DNA of 64,000 nt from Euglena gracilis (GCA_039621445.1 CP154956.1:82208474-82272473), one strand, 5' to 3'. Positions 10,276-24,140 are shown, numbered from the stretch's first letter. The notes: generated by a model not told the origin, from the letters alone. Translations and numbers: made by a program.

Positions 10276-13200
10276 TCATGCGGCTGCAGCATTGCCGCCT
10301 CTTCTCCATTTTCCGTTCCGTTCCCAACGAGCAATGAGGCGTGAATTTTCCGCCGCAGGGGCGCCGCCAACAGGGCCGTCCCTCCAGGCAAGCAACGCTG
10401 CCAGCAGTCGCCTGGCCGGGTCGTGGTGGGCGGTATCGCCCTCAGGCCCTCCTGATCCATAGATGCCATTGATTTAAGATGAGATACGTAACCCCAGCAA
10501 CAAGATTTGGTGAGGTTTGCTAGGTTATTACATTTATATTTTATATGTCTCATAAACTTTGTTATATATATTATATTTATGTTTCATATATGTTATATTT
10601 TGTGTGTATATATATTTTGTATATATGTACATATATTTTACACATTTTGTTATATATATTATATTTTTATATATCTTATGTTTTTTGTTATATATATTAT
10701 ATTTATGTTTTACATATCTTATATATTTTGCTATATATATATATGTTTTATATCAACATTTTTTTGAATCTAACCACAGAGCATTCCATTGATGCAAAAC
10801 CGTCGGGCTCAAAGCAAAATGAATCTCTGGGTTATTGTGGACTTGAAAACTGGACGAAAAGAGAGTCCAGAACATGGTTGCCATATCGCCTCCAGGTTGG
10901 TTAAGAATACACTTTTAAAGCACGCTTCTGCTACACCGAAAGAAGATTGCAGTTTTTAAAAGTCATTAAAAAAACGTTGAAGAAGAGCCAGGGACACAAT
11001 TCAATGGCCAACTGCCACACAACCGTGAATTTGAGCGTGGTGGTTTGAAATTGTGTCGATGGAAAAACTTGTGCCTTCCCCACTTATGTGTTGTTGTCCC
11101 ACATCATCCCACCATGGCGAAAGTGGGCCAATTTCAATGGAACCAAATTTATGAAGGAACAGCAATCTGTCTCCTTCTCCGAGGCATGGAAGCTTTCCAC
11201 AAATGCGGCGTTGGTGTTTGTTCGTTCATTCGTTCGTTCATTCATGCATTTTATTGTTGCAGTGGTGAGTATTATCTCCTGCTTCTTCAACGTTCTGATT
11301 ATTACTTCAGATATCCTTCCCCACCCCCTATTAAATTGAATGAACGACGAATCTATGATGATCGGCAGATGATGAACACGACCGATGAGTGGAAATGAAT
11401 CAACTCGCGCCACGTCAATGGTAACGAGCCCCCTCCACAAAAAATGGTTGGTGGCCAAAAAAAAGGCCTGGTCCAGAATCCAGAATTGATTTTGTGAATG
11501 ACATATGCATGGGGGGAGAGAAAATTTGGTGGTCGAGGGTTGCAGGCACCAGTGTGAGGGGATCCGCGGGGAGAAGCCACTGCCCTTCTGTGGACCTCAA
11601 GGGGGGTGACAAAACAATGTAACGTAGCGACTGCTGGGTGCATGCATTTTTTGCCGACCCCGGGGGGCAAACGTGAACTGTTCCAAAGGCCAACTTTTTC
11701 AGAGCGCCAGTCAGTCACTATCCCCTCGAGGGAGGGTGGGGTTGGCCAGTGGGTTTAAAGGAAAATTGATCACAAATGCGGAAAAAAGAAATGGTTAAAA
11801 AATATTCCCTGGCCGACCCGCCCCCTCGAGGGACAGTTTGGGGCCCAAACCCCCGCGTCCGCATGGGTCGGTAAACTCTTCCAAACAACCAGTCATCACT
11901 TTCAATGCGAAAAGGCAGATGTGGCTGGGGAGAGGGAGGTGGGTCGGCCACCCTGGGAATGGAGAATAGGCCAAAATCAAGAGAAGATTGACCAAACATG
12001 AAGAAAATGAAAATAAATGAAAATAAATGACGAAAATAAATGGCCCAAATCCCGGGGAGGGGGGTTTGGGCAAAAACCACGCAGTGACTCTGAAAAAAAA
12101 ACACCACTCAGTCACCCCAGCAGGGGTCAATCAATGATTGCATCTACTCCGTTCAAGCGTCCAATTGGCATTTAGCGGTGTTTGGGATTGGCATTTCAAA
12201 GTAAGCTTGGCAGTTCTGACAGTTTATGACTCCAAGGATTTTGTTGGAGGTGGGGAATGCAACAAGACCTCAATGACATCCTGCGGAATTGAATGAAAAT
12301 GCAAAAAATGAAAAACACACAAGAGTGGTAATAATTATAACTTGAACCCCGTTCAAGGCAAGCCAATCTTCCGCAATGTTCCATTAACACAGGGGGTGCG
12401 ACACAGCAAGCATTTTACAAGGTGTGCGTCATCAACCTTCATTTTCGGAGTCCCATTGACGTCTGAGAAGCTCTGCAATTTTGAAAAGTGGATGTTGCAA
12501 AAAATCAAAATATGCAATGTTTCAGGTTCTGAAAAATGGTAAAAATGCGTAACATCCATTTTTCCTCCTGTTGGTTCTGGAAGCCTGGACCCTCTTCTTG
12601 GACTTCTTCTTGGACTTTTCCTTGGACTCTTTGCAGGACTGGCTGACACTCGGGGCAGATCCCCACAAAAGGGCAACAGGTTTGGGACGCTTGCATTCCG
12701 ATGCAAACGCCTGGGAAAAGTCCCAGGGGGGAGTTGGCAGCGGTGCAAGGGGGTTCGGGGAGGGGGGAGGGGGAGGGCAGCGAGGGGGTCACTCCAGGGT
12801 TAGGGAGCAGCTGGCTTTGCACACCAGTTTGGCGCGGTCCAGCGTCACAGGCATACCATTGCGGAGAGCAGGTCAGTTGGAGGGGAGAAAGAATGGAGCG
12901 CCGATCGAATCCACTCCGGCAACATGTGCAACTCACAGCTTTGACGACCTACAAACAAAATTCCTCCAATCTCATTTTTCTGCTTCCCCAGGACCACAGC
13001 AGGTAACCCCCAAGGGCTCACGTTGGCGGTGGACGCCACATTGCATAACCTCCTGCCCAGCCAGATGAGAGAGAGCCAGCGTCCCGTATCATCCTCCTCT
13101 TCCCCTCAAAGTGTGGGATTCTGACCGCCAAGGCAATGGGATGGGCATGAACTGCATCGCTATCCGAAGGATCTTCTTGTAGAATTCAGTGGCACGGCTC

Positions 13201-16200
13201 CTTGCAGGGGGGGGGGGGCTGGCCCATTCTAGGAAACCAGGCGGCACCACGCGCTCCCAGGCCCCATAAATATCCGCAAGAAATGCTGCCCCCAGAACTG
13301 CATGTCGTCTTGCTACCAGATCAGGATTCTTTTGTGACCCCTGGGCTGGGGAGGAAGGGGGTCCCCCAAAATCGGGATCTGAGGGTCCCAGACTGCCCAG
13401 CACGTCTCCACGTCTCCTGCAAAGCACACAAAACAAGGTGGAGTGTGTGGATAGGGGGAAGGAACAAGGGATGCTGGAATGCCAACTTCGTCTTAGGTTC
13501 GTCCTATTTTCGCTATTTTCGCTGGGTTGGGTGGTGCCCAACTTCCAATTGCAGAGACAGCGGACCGATCACTAAACATTTCTTTGTGACAGTGTATGTG
13601 CAAAGTCTGAAAAAGAAGAAGAACTCATGGGGGATTACCCACCCACCCAACCCCCTCCTAGGGGGTCTTCCAAATTAAAAGAAGAAGAAGAAGCCGGTGC
13701 CATTCCATCCAGTTTCATCAATTCGCAAAATATACGGCCCGCGCCGAGCAAAAAGCTGTGTCCGAGGTTGTGGGTCGCCATCTGGATGAACTCAGGTTGG
13801 GCCATGAAGTCCGGGTACCGCTCCAGCAGCACCTCCAGCGCCTGGGGAGAGGGCAGGGGGGCAACAGGGTGGGCTACTGGGAAACCTTGGGGAAAATCGT
13901 ACCTTGGGGAAACAAAGACTGTGGTGCCTCCCTCAGCTGCTTGCCTCCCACGCTCCTTCGTGTGCCTACATGTGCACTTGACCCATGATGCTGTTGCAAC
14001 TATCCGAGAAATTGTCATTAGAAACATCGTTCCAAGTTGGGTACCATTTCTCCTTGCTTGAGTACCACTTGACCAACGATTTGAAAAAACCTCTGGGATA
14101 CCACATTGTTCCAATTTGCTGGCGACATCTTCAGTGACCATTCTTTATGACATGGAAAGGTTGGGGCAGGGAGGCAATCAACTTACAATGTCAAAGTCTC
14201 GAGTAAAAAGCCTGTGTATAATAACAATTGATGGCACTTTACACACACTGACACATGCATATGCACAAACACACATAAACACACAGATGACACATGCAGA
14301 TGTGTACCTACAACAATGAGCGGCTTCATCCCCACCCCACCAACACACCTTCTTGAACAGCGGCCCGCTGTCATCCACCCCGTATGCCGCCTCCAGGATC
14401 GTGATAGTGTCCGCCAGGCTGTGCTGGTCGAGGGTGGCCATCAGCAGCTCCGAGGCCTGTGCCCCCCCCCCCCCCCAGTTTGGATGGACCCTCCCCTTGC
14501 ATATGACTACCACCGGTCATGGGCCACATGTTGGGAGCTGAGTGACCCCCCCCCACTGCCAGTCACTGACCGCTGGTTTTGGTCGTACCAGGGAGGGAGG
14601 GAGCAACCGGCGACTACAGGGTTCGGGTCCCAGGATGCTCACATTTGGGTCTGCAGCAGCCAAAAACAGTGGCCACTACTGACAAACAACAGGTTTGTAG
14701 ATCCTGGTTGGGTGGGCCAGCAAAGGAGGGGGTGCCGGTGGGGAGTTCATATAAAAAGCCAACCCCCCCAAATAACGCAAAAAACCTCCAAATTGCCCGA
14801 TTTCTGGCAAAATCTGTCAAAAAATGCAGCTTCTCACGATGGTTGATCATATAAAAAATTGCAAAACTGGAAAGCAGTTTGGGGGGGGGTCATGACATAG
14901 AAAAAAACCATCCCCACTTCTGCCCGCCACCTTCATTTTTGTTCACCGCCATGGGGCATTAGGTATTATAAATTGTCTGTTGGTTGGTTGGCCCTGGGGT
15001 GGGGGGGAGTCAGTGGGGCTCACTGAGCTCTTATCCCTTCAGGTCCTTTATGGGTAAGAGCGAAGCTCACCACCGGGAAACCCCCGTTCACCCCCCCCCC
15101 CTGGGGAGGCTCAGGAGAACCACATTTTCCGATATGAATTGACTCCTGCCCGGGAACTTTTCTTGTCAGAAAACATTGGCACCCGCTTTACTGGACCCAA
15201 AGCCAAAAAAAAAACAGACTGTAAACCAGCTAATTTTCCCCCAAAAATGTTTTGGGAACAACTCTTGGAGCTGACAAGTCATCAAAGGGACCAATAACAG
15301 AAATCAGCTGCAACGCCCCATCTAATGGCACTTGGCTTAAGTCCACGGATAGCCTTAGTTCCACCCTGAATCCACAAGACCATTTTTTTTGACTCATTTC
15401 ACGGCAATTTTTGGCCTGTTTTTTTGCCCAGAAAAATCAGAAGCCTCAAAATACCTCAAGAATTAAGCAAAAAATCAAAGAAAATGTTCACAAGGTCAAA
15501 TCCCTTAGAACGCCCCATCTAACTGTATTTTTGTTTCCCTGTAACTCCACGCCTGCCATGAGTTACGAAATTTGCAAACACCTCAAAACAAATAACACCC
15601 AAAGGATGTCCAGAGACCTAAATTGAATACCTTAAAGCGCCCCAAAAAATAATGTTTTAATTTTCTCCGGAACTCCACATCTAGCCCAGGATATGCCCAA
15701 TTTATGCCAATAAACATCAATAAAAATTATTACATATAAAAATAAGCACGAAAAAATCCCTCCCCATGGCGGGGGGGAAGGTGTTAGGTACCCTACCCCC
15801 CCCTCAGCCAAAGCCGTGGCATCCTGCTTTTCGAATCCTGCCCCAGACTCTCTGCCCATCGGATGGGTTTCTGCAGCTCCCATCGGCACTTTAACTGGGC
15901 AAGGGGGGAAGGGGAACGCCGTGTTGTACAGGGGGGGCCTTGGCGCGGTACCTTGTGGGCCAGGGCGGGCAGCAGGTACTTGGTGCCGGCGCAGAGGAGC
16001 TCGATGGCGATGCTGGTGGCCATTGGGGCGTCCTCCAGCCGGCCGCAGTACAGGAACTGCAACAGCTGAGGGCAGGGGTCCTGGCCAGTGTGTTACATAT
16101 GAGAAGGTGCAGCAGAAAGAACATGGTTTTGTACTCTCACATCAGACAAACATCACATATCCATAAATTTATGGAACCATATAAAATACATTATGTCCGC

Positions 16201-18272
16201 AAACAAAAATTACACATTACATATATAAATATATACACATACATATAATATACACATGAAAACACACACACAATCACACATATATGCATTTCATATATTT
16301 GCATAAATTACACATATAATATACATTTGTGTGTGTATAAAAACAAAATATTTTCAATATTGCATTATATTCATGGGTGATGCACAAACAGCCTGCACCT
16401 GGTTCCAAACGAGAAAGGAAAGGAATGGCTCCAAAAAAAGGGTTCCAAGGGCCGCTGGGCGCTGAAATGCCTCCGGAGACACGTCCTCCACGGCGATCAC
16501 CTGTGGGCCCGGCGCACAACTCTGTGACGAGAGGCGTGGGGGCAGAGGCCAAAGCACTGGGGAATGCACGGCAAACGTGATTGCGTGATACAATCCCCAG
16601 AGGGATTGCATCCTTCGAGCACGCCACAAGGGAAATTGTGGTCAGGGTGGGTCCCCCATCATTACGTTACACCCCCATCAACGGGCTGGGGGTGTAACCC
16701 CCCATCAACCTTACTTATGGGGAATGCCCAAAATAATGGGGCGCTGGGTGAGCCGGAGAAAAATTGATCCCAGTAACTGGGGATCTCACAATTATTTGAT
16801 GCAGAAATCATCCGGAAGGTTATCGGCCGCGAGCTTTTTGCTGCAAGTTTTGTTGAAGGTTGCAGGGGAAAAAACCATCTCAAGATCTCAAGATCCTTGG
16901 CTTTCGAAACAACCAAATTGGTAGAGTTCAGTCAGTGTTTGACAGGGAAAAAAGGTACCCAAATATCGGGGAGGGAAAATGGTGCTAGTGGGCAACCCCC
17001 TGTCATTTGGGGGACAGGGGCACTGGGGAGAAAACCCAAAATGGCGGAACTCAGCATATACGAGACGCAGCACCAACTGGTACAGACCTGCTGCGGGAAG
17101 TCGATGAGCTTCGCAAAATACTCGTAGCACGAGAGGAGCACCTTGTGGCCGTGGAATGTTTTCCCGGACACACTGCGGGGCAACGTAAACAACGCAAAGC
17201 TGGCACTGGCCAGGACGCCTCTAAAACAGTTGACCTTTTCTCCTTTTTTTTGCAGCCTTGCCTCTGACAATCAGTGTGTGGTGGGGAGGGGGCTCAGTTC
17301 ACACCTGTCGTGTTCACAGACCTCCAGGGTGGGGTCACTTTTCACTTGAAAAAAAACACAATTACTTCTTGGTGGGGGGGATAAACCCCCCCAAAACCGG
17401 GTCTTTTTTTTTGGCCCCATTGGAAACCTCCAGGAGGGGGTCTTATTTTGGGGGGGGGGGTTATTTTTTTGGATAAATCTTTCCCAAAAAAAACATCACT
17501 TTCAGGATTTTAAAGACATTAAAAATTTCCTTTGGCACTTCACTACACGTGCAAATTGGTATAAATTGACAATAACCGTGTTCTTGCACTTCGAAAATCT
17601 GAAAATCTATGAAATTTCATCATTTTTGTGTCTGAAATCAGGGGTTTCGGTAATTTCTCAAGGAAACTTTCAACCTCCCCAGTGCTTCATGCTGGGGGTC
17701 CTTTTTTGGGGGGGTCTCTGGGATCTGAACCGCCCCCCCCCCCTTGATGGGATGGAATGGGCCAGAAATGGCCAGAAACGACCAAACCCATCCGTTACGC
17801 AGGGAGACCAACCACTCAAGTCAGTCCTCCTCCCCCCTGGCATTCGGGAATGGTGTGCTCGGTACCAATGCTGGTGAAATCAAGGTTTTAATGTCCATGT
17901 TTAGGTGGCTAAGCTAAATTAGTTGGATTATCAAATTCTGTGTGGTACTTCCCCCAAACTTCCCTAAGGAAATTCTAGTGCCAATGACACTGAAGAACAT
18001 TTTATTATCAATGTCTTCAACGTCCGCCATCCACCCCTTTCTGTTCAAGCGAACAATTTGGGAGTTTTGGAAGTGGTTTTTTTGCAGATAAATTGCGGCA
18101 AAACGTACTTGAAAGAAATGTCGGAGAATTTGGGGCAGTTGACGAACTGGCGCCACTGGCAATGTACTGGCTGGTGGGGGAAGAAGGTGAAGACATCGAA
18201 GGCATGGACGACTTTGATGTCCTCCGTAAAGAAGTAGAAGTACGGGCCGTGGGGGCCAGCTGGTGTCGTGAA
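10276..18272 (-). CDS. BTB/BACK-domain protein gene, seven exons (5' end open)
   Basis: Exons (minus): 18109-18272, 17088-17220, 16461-16500, 15952-16064, 14349-14456, 13736-13841, 10276-10451 (stop TGA at 10276-10278). All phases agree, giving 279 codons plus stop. The BTB fold starts at KFSDISF and runs through GKTFHGHKVLLSCYEYFAKL, VEDVSPEAF and LLQFLYCGRLEDAP to GTKYLLPALAHK, the usual BTB order. Exons 5-7 are helical (ASELLMATLDQHSLADT, then ALEVLLERYPDF, ending ARRLLAALLAWRDGP...RLIARWER) and fit a BACK-like region. BTB proteins typically dimerise and act as Cullin-3 adaptors; that role is inferred. Borders are GT-AG (for example AA/gtacgt...ttag/A) except intron 3, treated separately. 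No ATG precedes exon 1, so upstream coding sequence exists, possibly the gene at 20-28 kb. Another exon could hide between 15,952 and 14,456. The last join (GGCC/gtatat to atcag/GA) is the weakest. Confidence 0.7.
10452..13735 (-). other. Last intron of the BTB gene, ~3.3 kb
   Basis: An AT-rich repeat occupies 10,540-10,760. The rest shows no strong exon. A minus segment at 13,089-13,200 (reads RATEFYKKILRIAMQF after an AG) could be an alternative terminal exon but does not match the phase of the preceding exon. Confidence 0.35.
10540..10760. repeat. AT-rich degenerate tandem repeat
   Basis: Repeated TATATATTATATTTATGTTT and variants, with units of roughly 60 bases. Confidence 0.8.
15016..15074. 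repeat. Hairpin-forming repeat, copy 1
   Basis: Contains GAGCTCTTATCCC and, after a short loop, GGGTAAGAGCGAAGCT, which can pair. A close copy lies at 63,938-63,981. It sits in the intron between BTB exons 4 and 5, next to a G-run. Confidence 0.6.
16070..16460. mobile_element. 391-bp candidate introner inside the BTB domain
   Basis: The segment is bordered by the direct repeat GCTGA (plus strand; 16,065-16,069 and 16,461-16,465). Its ends resemble each other in inverse orientation only loosely (CAG-G/C-GG-C/T-CCT...GG). Removing it with one repeat copy joins SPEAFQ to LLQFLY, as expected for a BTB domain. A canonical alternative exists: donor CAG/gtgcag at 16,398 with the same acceptor, which would insert 21 extra residues. 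Confidence 0.5.
16190..16345. repeat. AT/AC-rich microsatellite-like stretch
   Basis: Degenerate ACATATA and CACACA words inside intron 3 of the BTB gene, within the candidate 391-bp element. Confidence 0.6.
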
Positions 18273-18329
18273 CTTGAGTGGCAGAAAGCAACAGCAGGGG
18301 GGGGGGTGGGAAATGCGCTGGGCGGCCCT

Positions 18330-19030
18330 CGGAAAAAATGCGCAAAAATGCGCAAAAATGCGTAAAAAAATGCGCAAAAAATGCACTGAGTTTGTACATT
18401 CCTAAGGGAAAAAGGACTTAGAAAAATTTCCAACAATGAGCCCAAAATTAAACCAAAATCATCAAAAACAGCTGAAATGAAGGCATTTTTGGTCAAAAAA
18501 ATGCATGAGCAAGGCGTCACTCTCTGTTCACCATAACCAACAATGTCAGTCATGGTGCCTCTTTCTTGTGACCAGGGGAGTAGGATTCGATGCGGGGTCT
18601 CTGAAAACCCTAGTGTCCTCATCATCATTGGATGAATACCCACACCTCATCACCCAAAGCTTTTTTCTTGAATATGGACAAAATGCCTCCAAAAAGTGCA
18701 AAAAAAGGTGGGAAAATGGAAAAAATGCGCAAAAAATTTCTTTCAAAAAGGGGCAGAACAGAGCACAAATCAAACAACATAACTCAGCGTCAATGCAACA
18801 TTGGTCAAGGAGCAATTTGATAATATACAATCAAAATAAAAAAAAAAAACAACCAAAATGAAACTGCAACATGTGAAAAAAGCCAGAAATTCTTAAGATG
18901 CAAAAAAATGCGCAAAAAAATCGAAAAAATGCGCAAAAAAATGCGAAAAAATGCGCAAAAATGCGCATTTTCCCAAAAATCCGGAAAATGCGCAAAAAAT
19001 GCGCAAAAAATGCGAAAAAATGCGAAACGC
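18330..19030. repeat. AAAATGCGCAAAAA low-complexity repeat
   Basis: The word AAAATGCGC recurs in three clusters (18,333-18,385, 18,715-18,745, 18,898-19,030), all in the same orientation, in the gap between the BTB exon 1 and the upstream gene. Confidence 0.75.
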
Positions 19031-19164
19031 ATTTCCTCCCCCCTGGCAACAGTCATTATAAAGTGTATCTGTCTCAAGCAAATTCGAAATCGGAATGAAA
19101 AACGAGGAGGGAGGAAGAGAACACAAATGTCCTCAGAAGACCGCTCGCTTCCATGATGGGTATG

Positions 19165-19495
19165 TATGGCAGGCCCCAACTATATGCCCCCTCCCCCCGG
19201 GGAGGGCATATAGTTGGATCAGGGTGGTCCAAAGAATCCTTTGCGTCATTGATGGAATAAGGTTAAGGTAAGGAGTTCGGCCTAACTTTAGGTCTAACTT
19301 GTACACCTAACACTAATCTAGAAATCAGGCCTAACTAATTAGTTGTCAGGTCTAACTTGTACGCCAAACACTAATCTAAAGTAAAGCCTAACTCCTTACC
19401 CCAACCCTATTCCATCAATTGTCCAAAATTTTTCCCCAACCCCCCTGATCCAACTATATGCCCACTGGAGGGTCATATAATTGGGACCTGCCATA
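19165..19495. mobile_element. 331-bp palindromic element with nested inverted repeats
   Basis: Outer arms read TATGGCAGG(C/T)CCCAA(C/T)TATATG and its complement (19,165-19,188 and 19,472-19,495). A second pair, GGCATATAGTTGGATCAGGG (19,206-19,225) and its complement (19,443-19,462), is nested inside. The centre carries tandem CCTAACT...TTAGGTCTAACTTGTA repeats. A (CA)n run follows at 19,496-19,517. No coding capacity. Confidence 0.7.
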
Positions 19496-20019
19496 CACAC
19501 ACACACACACACACACATAAACAATCATTGAATCAATCAATTTCTGGGACATGTGGAACACAGGGCAGATTATCATTTTGAGCAAATGCCGACCAGCGGA
19601 TAGTTAGAAATTGTTATTGTTTCAACCCATGATGTTTGAGGGTAATATTACAAACATATGCTTTTAAACTATAACACATATATATCTCCTAAGCTAAGCA
19701 CTCAATCAACATAACGTTCTAACACAGGCTCTAACTCACTGAAAATATCTAGCCCTCCTCCAATGGAAGACCTATGGGGTAACTATTATGCACCTTGGGT
19801 GAACCCAAAATCGGCTTCTTCAAGGGACAGGCAGGACTTTTAGACAATTTTTTTTCCCTTTGGGGGGGTCTTTATTCGATACTAACTTGTTAAAAAACCG
19901 GGAGGGGGGCTTCTATTGGGTGGGGGGTGCTAGTGGGGACAGAGGCTTCTGTTCGGGGTGAGGGTTTGGGCAAACTTTCGACCTGAGGTCACACACGGCA
20001 ACAAACAATGGCACAAACG

Positions 20020-23000
20020 TCAGCCGGGCCGGGAAATGATGGGGGAGGGGATCTCGTAGGGGAAGGGGGTCTCGCCGGCCATCACAAAATCGCAGTCGAG
20101 CACCTGCGTGGTGCCGGTCAAGGCGTTGTACTGCAGCGCAATCTGTGGGAGAGGGGGGGTGTTTTGGGCGGCTGGCGGCAAACCCAAAAGGCGGGGGTCA
20201 GCAGAAAGAAGCATTGACAATGGGGACATCGTCGGGGGTGTCCCGGCAAATGTGTAGGGTGTTGGTGCATTTGGCGGGGGGCTATTGCCATTCCAAGTGG
20301 GTTTTGCTGCATTCCTTTTTTGGTGACAGAGCTCGTTCAAGAAAAACGACCCAACTCTCCGGTTGGGTGTCCAACCAACACAACCTGGCGAGTAACAGAC
20401 AGATTCCAGGTGTTTGGACGTTGGTATGTTGCGGTAGCAGGTTCCCAACCCCCCTCCCAGGCAAGGCACATCAATGTTCCACTGATGGCGTGTCAGCAAC
20501 GTTTGGGGTCGTGGCTACGGAATTGGACGACACGGGCAGGGCCGACGGTGTACCTGCAGGGGCTTCCCGTGCTCCTTTGCCTTGAGGAAGCAGTAGACGT
20601 TGGTGCCCTTGCACGCCCAGAACGTGGCCTTCGGGGCCTCGAGCACCGGGACCCAGTTCCGGTCGTGGAAGGTGTACAGCGTGCCGTTGTCGCCGCCGAA
20701 GATCTGGTGGGAAAGGGATGTGGGTGTGACCCCTCAGCCACAACAAAACAGGAACCTAGGGTATGAAGGCAGGGGGGGGGGGGCACTGGCTGGAGAATAG
20801 CATTTGCATCAAAAATGGAATTAAATGAATTTTGGCTTTCGGAAAGTTATGACAGTTTCTTGCGCCTTTCTTGTATCAGGACTCGCAAAAGCACCACATT
20901 CACCTTCATCCCACATAAATTTAAGTAGGACAGCCTCCCACCCCCATGGGTTTTTATGAGGGAAAAACAGAAACAGCTTGGGGCTCCAGATATTCGTTTT
21001 ACCAAAATACGAGATGTCTGGAAATTTAGCACAAAAAAGTTATCAGGCGTCGTTGGATCTGGACAACATGCGAGTACACCGACTTTGTGTGTTGCTGTCG
21101 ATAGCATGGTGGACTGGAAAGCTTGAAAGAACATTGTCACGATGGGGGCTTCACTGCGCATGTGCACAAAAGGCTTGGCATTTGGGTCACCAACTCACCC
21201 GGCCAGCAACAATGCAGCAGTCGTCCACCAGCGCCGTTGGTACCGTATCGAAGGGCTTGATGTACCCCGAGAGTGGATCCCGAGCAGGCCTTGCTTGAGA
21301 CTCGCTCCCCAAACGCCATTGCCCAAAGGTCGCATTCCCCAGAGGGCACCCACTGCATATTGCATCGTCCGCGTGGAGTAGGCCTGCCACCATCTTCGGG
21401 GGATTGAATGACATTTTTGACATGAAAATAATGCTTTGCAAGTTTGTTGCAGACCTTTGGGTGAAGGAAAACTTTCACCCAAAGCGCTTCCCACTCAGGC
21501 GGCAGGACAAGGATTGAAATTGATACATGGGGAAGGAGGGTCCAGGGCTGAAAGAGGCCGGATCCCCCCAAAGGAGCGGGATCCTCTCTGGCTGAAGCGA
21601 CGCCTGGGGGGGGGGGGCAGGGGGTGACTTTGGACCCAATTTCCCAGCGGACAAAACAAACGGCGTCACCTGGAAAAGGAGCGAGCCCAGATTCATGACA
21701 GAAATCTTTTCCCTCGGACAAATCAGATGCTTGGGGTGGGGGGAGGGGCTGGCCCAGGCCTGGCCCAGAATGCCATGGGCGGCGTCGGAGGCAACGTAGA
21801 TGCCGACGCCAGGCTGCCGGGTGAGCACACTCTGGGACGGGGAGAGACCCCCCCCCCCTCACGCACACTTCCTTTGAGGGGGCCACCCCAGTATGTGGTG
21901 CATGCCAGGCACCACAGAGACAACACCGTGTTTGGCGGTGTGCATTGCTGCTTCGTTCGGCTGGCGCTTGGTTGGGTGGATTGGGTGGTTTTCAGGGGAG
22001 TATATCCCAGTTCCCATCCACAAGTTAACTCCTAACAACGGGGACAAGTTGAATTTGATCAACTCCGGGGGGGAGGGGGGGTCTCAGGGTGCCCTGGCGT
22101 GCCTGGGCAGATAGGTAAGCCCATTCAAGTGCGCGGTGCTCAAATCGTGCCCAAATAAATGTCTCACCGCCGAGGGCCTAAAAATCCAAAAAAATGCGCA
22201 CCCCCCAAAAAACCAACTTTCACTGAACTGCTTTCGGGAAATGCCCAAATAAATGTCACACCCCCGGGGTCCGAAACTACGGTCCAATAATATATGTGCA
22301 CATCCTGTGTACTTAAATGGGGGGCTTACAACTTCAGGGGGGGGTGCTGCTGGTGGTGGGCCTTAATATGCCCCCAAAATGGGCTTCTCTGGGCTTGCGT
22401 TGCCTTCGGCGAAGGAGTGCCTTGGCTGAGTGCCCCGGCACTTTTGTGCCCTACCCCCCCCCCCCCCCGGCGAGGTCGGCCTCGCCTTAAAATTCAGCCT
22501 GAAACGGGGGGGAAGCTAATCGATGAAGCACGGCAAAAGACGGAAAAAAATTCCACAGAGTGGGTACTGCCTCCACGCTTTATTCAGAAGCTCAGAAGTT
22601 CCAGAATAGCCAGAAGTGATTCACGGAAATGACTGCGCAACCCACCCGATCCTCCTCCGCCGGGATCGAGTTTTGACTTTGAACAGATGATGTGAGGGGG
22701 CGCAGTACCATTGAACCATTCGATCTTCAACCATCAATCATTCAGGCATGCAATGCAATTCAAATCAGGCAATGCCTGTGTGTTAAAGTAGGGGGGTCAG
22801 TTTCGATTCCACAAACCGCTTGGGTCACCACTCAGAGTCAGTCACTTCAAGGGGCCGTTCAACCCTGGGTGCAGCTCATTCAGGCAGGAAAATTTGGTTG
22901 GCTGGAAAAAGGCTGCTGGCTGCTTCCCCATCCCCCTCCTCCATGGGGTCCCAGGGCTGGAACTAGGCCCCAGCTGGGGTTCACAGGTGCCAAATAATCG

Positions 23001-24078
23001 AAACAGAAAAAAAAATACCCCCAAAACCACCAATTATGCAAAGCGTCGATTTTTTGACCCAAAATTTGTCCTGGTCAGCCCGATTCCGACCCATTTTTCG
23101 GTCCATTTTTGGTCTGTTTTGGCACCCCGAAAGCGGGGAAAAAACAGAAACGTTGTTGTCCAACCACCCAGGTGGTGGACAGCAAAACGATTATACTCCT
23201 CGACGAGGGGAGGGGGGTTTGGGGCTGGAAAAGGGCCCTGGCTGGCGGGACCCCCTTCTGGGGTCATGCACTAACTTGATTCAGGACACGAGGACCAAAT
23301 GTCTAAAAATGGAACGAAAAGTGCATTTAATTTAAAAAATCATTATGTGAGTTGGGCTTTCCCCCCTCACAAAGATTTCTTAAAAAAGAAATGTCCCGCC
23401 GGGGAACAAAAATGCTACACGCACCTCTGTTCCTGGACATGCCACCCGGATATCCAACAGCCGCTTTTTACTCCAGTGCTGGGGGTCGGAGGCAGGGGCC
23501 TGGCAGCCTGCCCTTGCCCGACGGGCGCGAACGAGCATGCCCGCATGACCTTGGCGAAGCCCTCACCGTGCAGTGGGTGCCGGCTCCAGTGCCCGATGCC
23601 CTGCCGCTCGTTGCCCTGGACGGGGGCGTAGGGACATGGGCCCGGGGGGGGGGGAGGGGGGGGCATATGGTGGCGGGCCGTTTCCAACGCAGCCGTACGG
23701 GGGCTGAGCACGCACGACACAGCATATGCAACCCCGCCCCCCCACCAGCTGCCCCCCCACACACCTCCATAACTCTGACTCTGACCCCACCCTTGACCGT
23801 GCCCCCCCCCCAAACACCACCCCACCCTGGTCCCACCCAAAACCGCAGCCTTAAAAAAGGAATGTCTTCATGCCACCCACAGCCAACCCTAACCTGGTCC
23901 TCGCCAATGCCACCCATGCCATGTGTGGAATTTCAGTGAACACGTCAAAATCGCCGGGCTCTCGGGGGGAAAAGAGGGTCAATCGTCTTTTTGTGGGGCC
24001 CCACACAGGGGGCCACAAACATGTATCTTGTACCTAGTCCTCCTTGTACCTAGTCACTGATGAGGATATATATATATA

Positions 24079-24140
<62 letters not shown>

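Noticed and set aside
13089-13200. Terminal exon candidate for the BTB gene (RATEFYKKILRIAMQF)
   Set aside because: Phase does not match the donor at 13,736, and third-position composition is lower than in accepted exons. The exon at 10,276-10,451 fits better.
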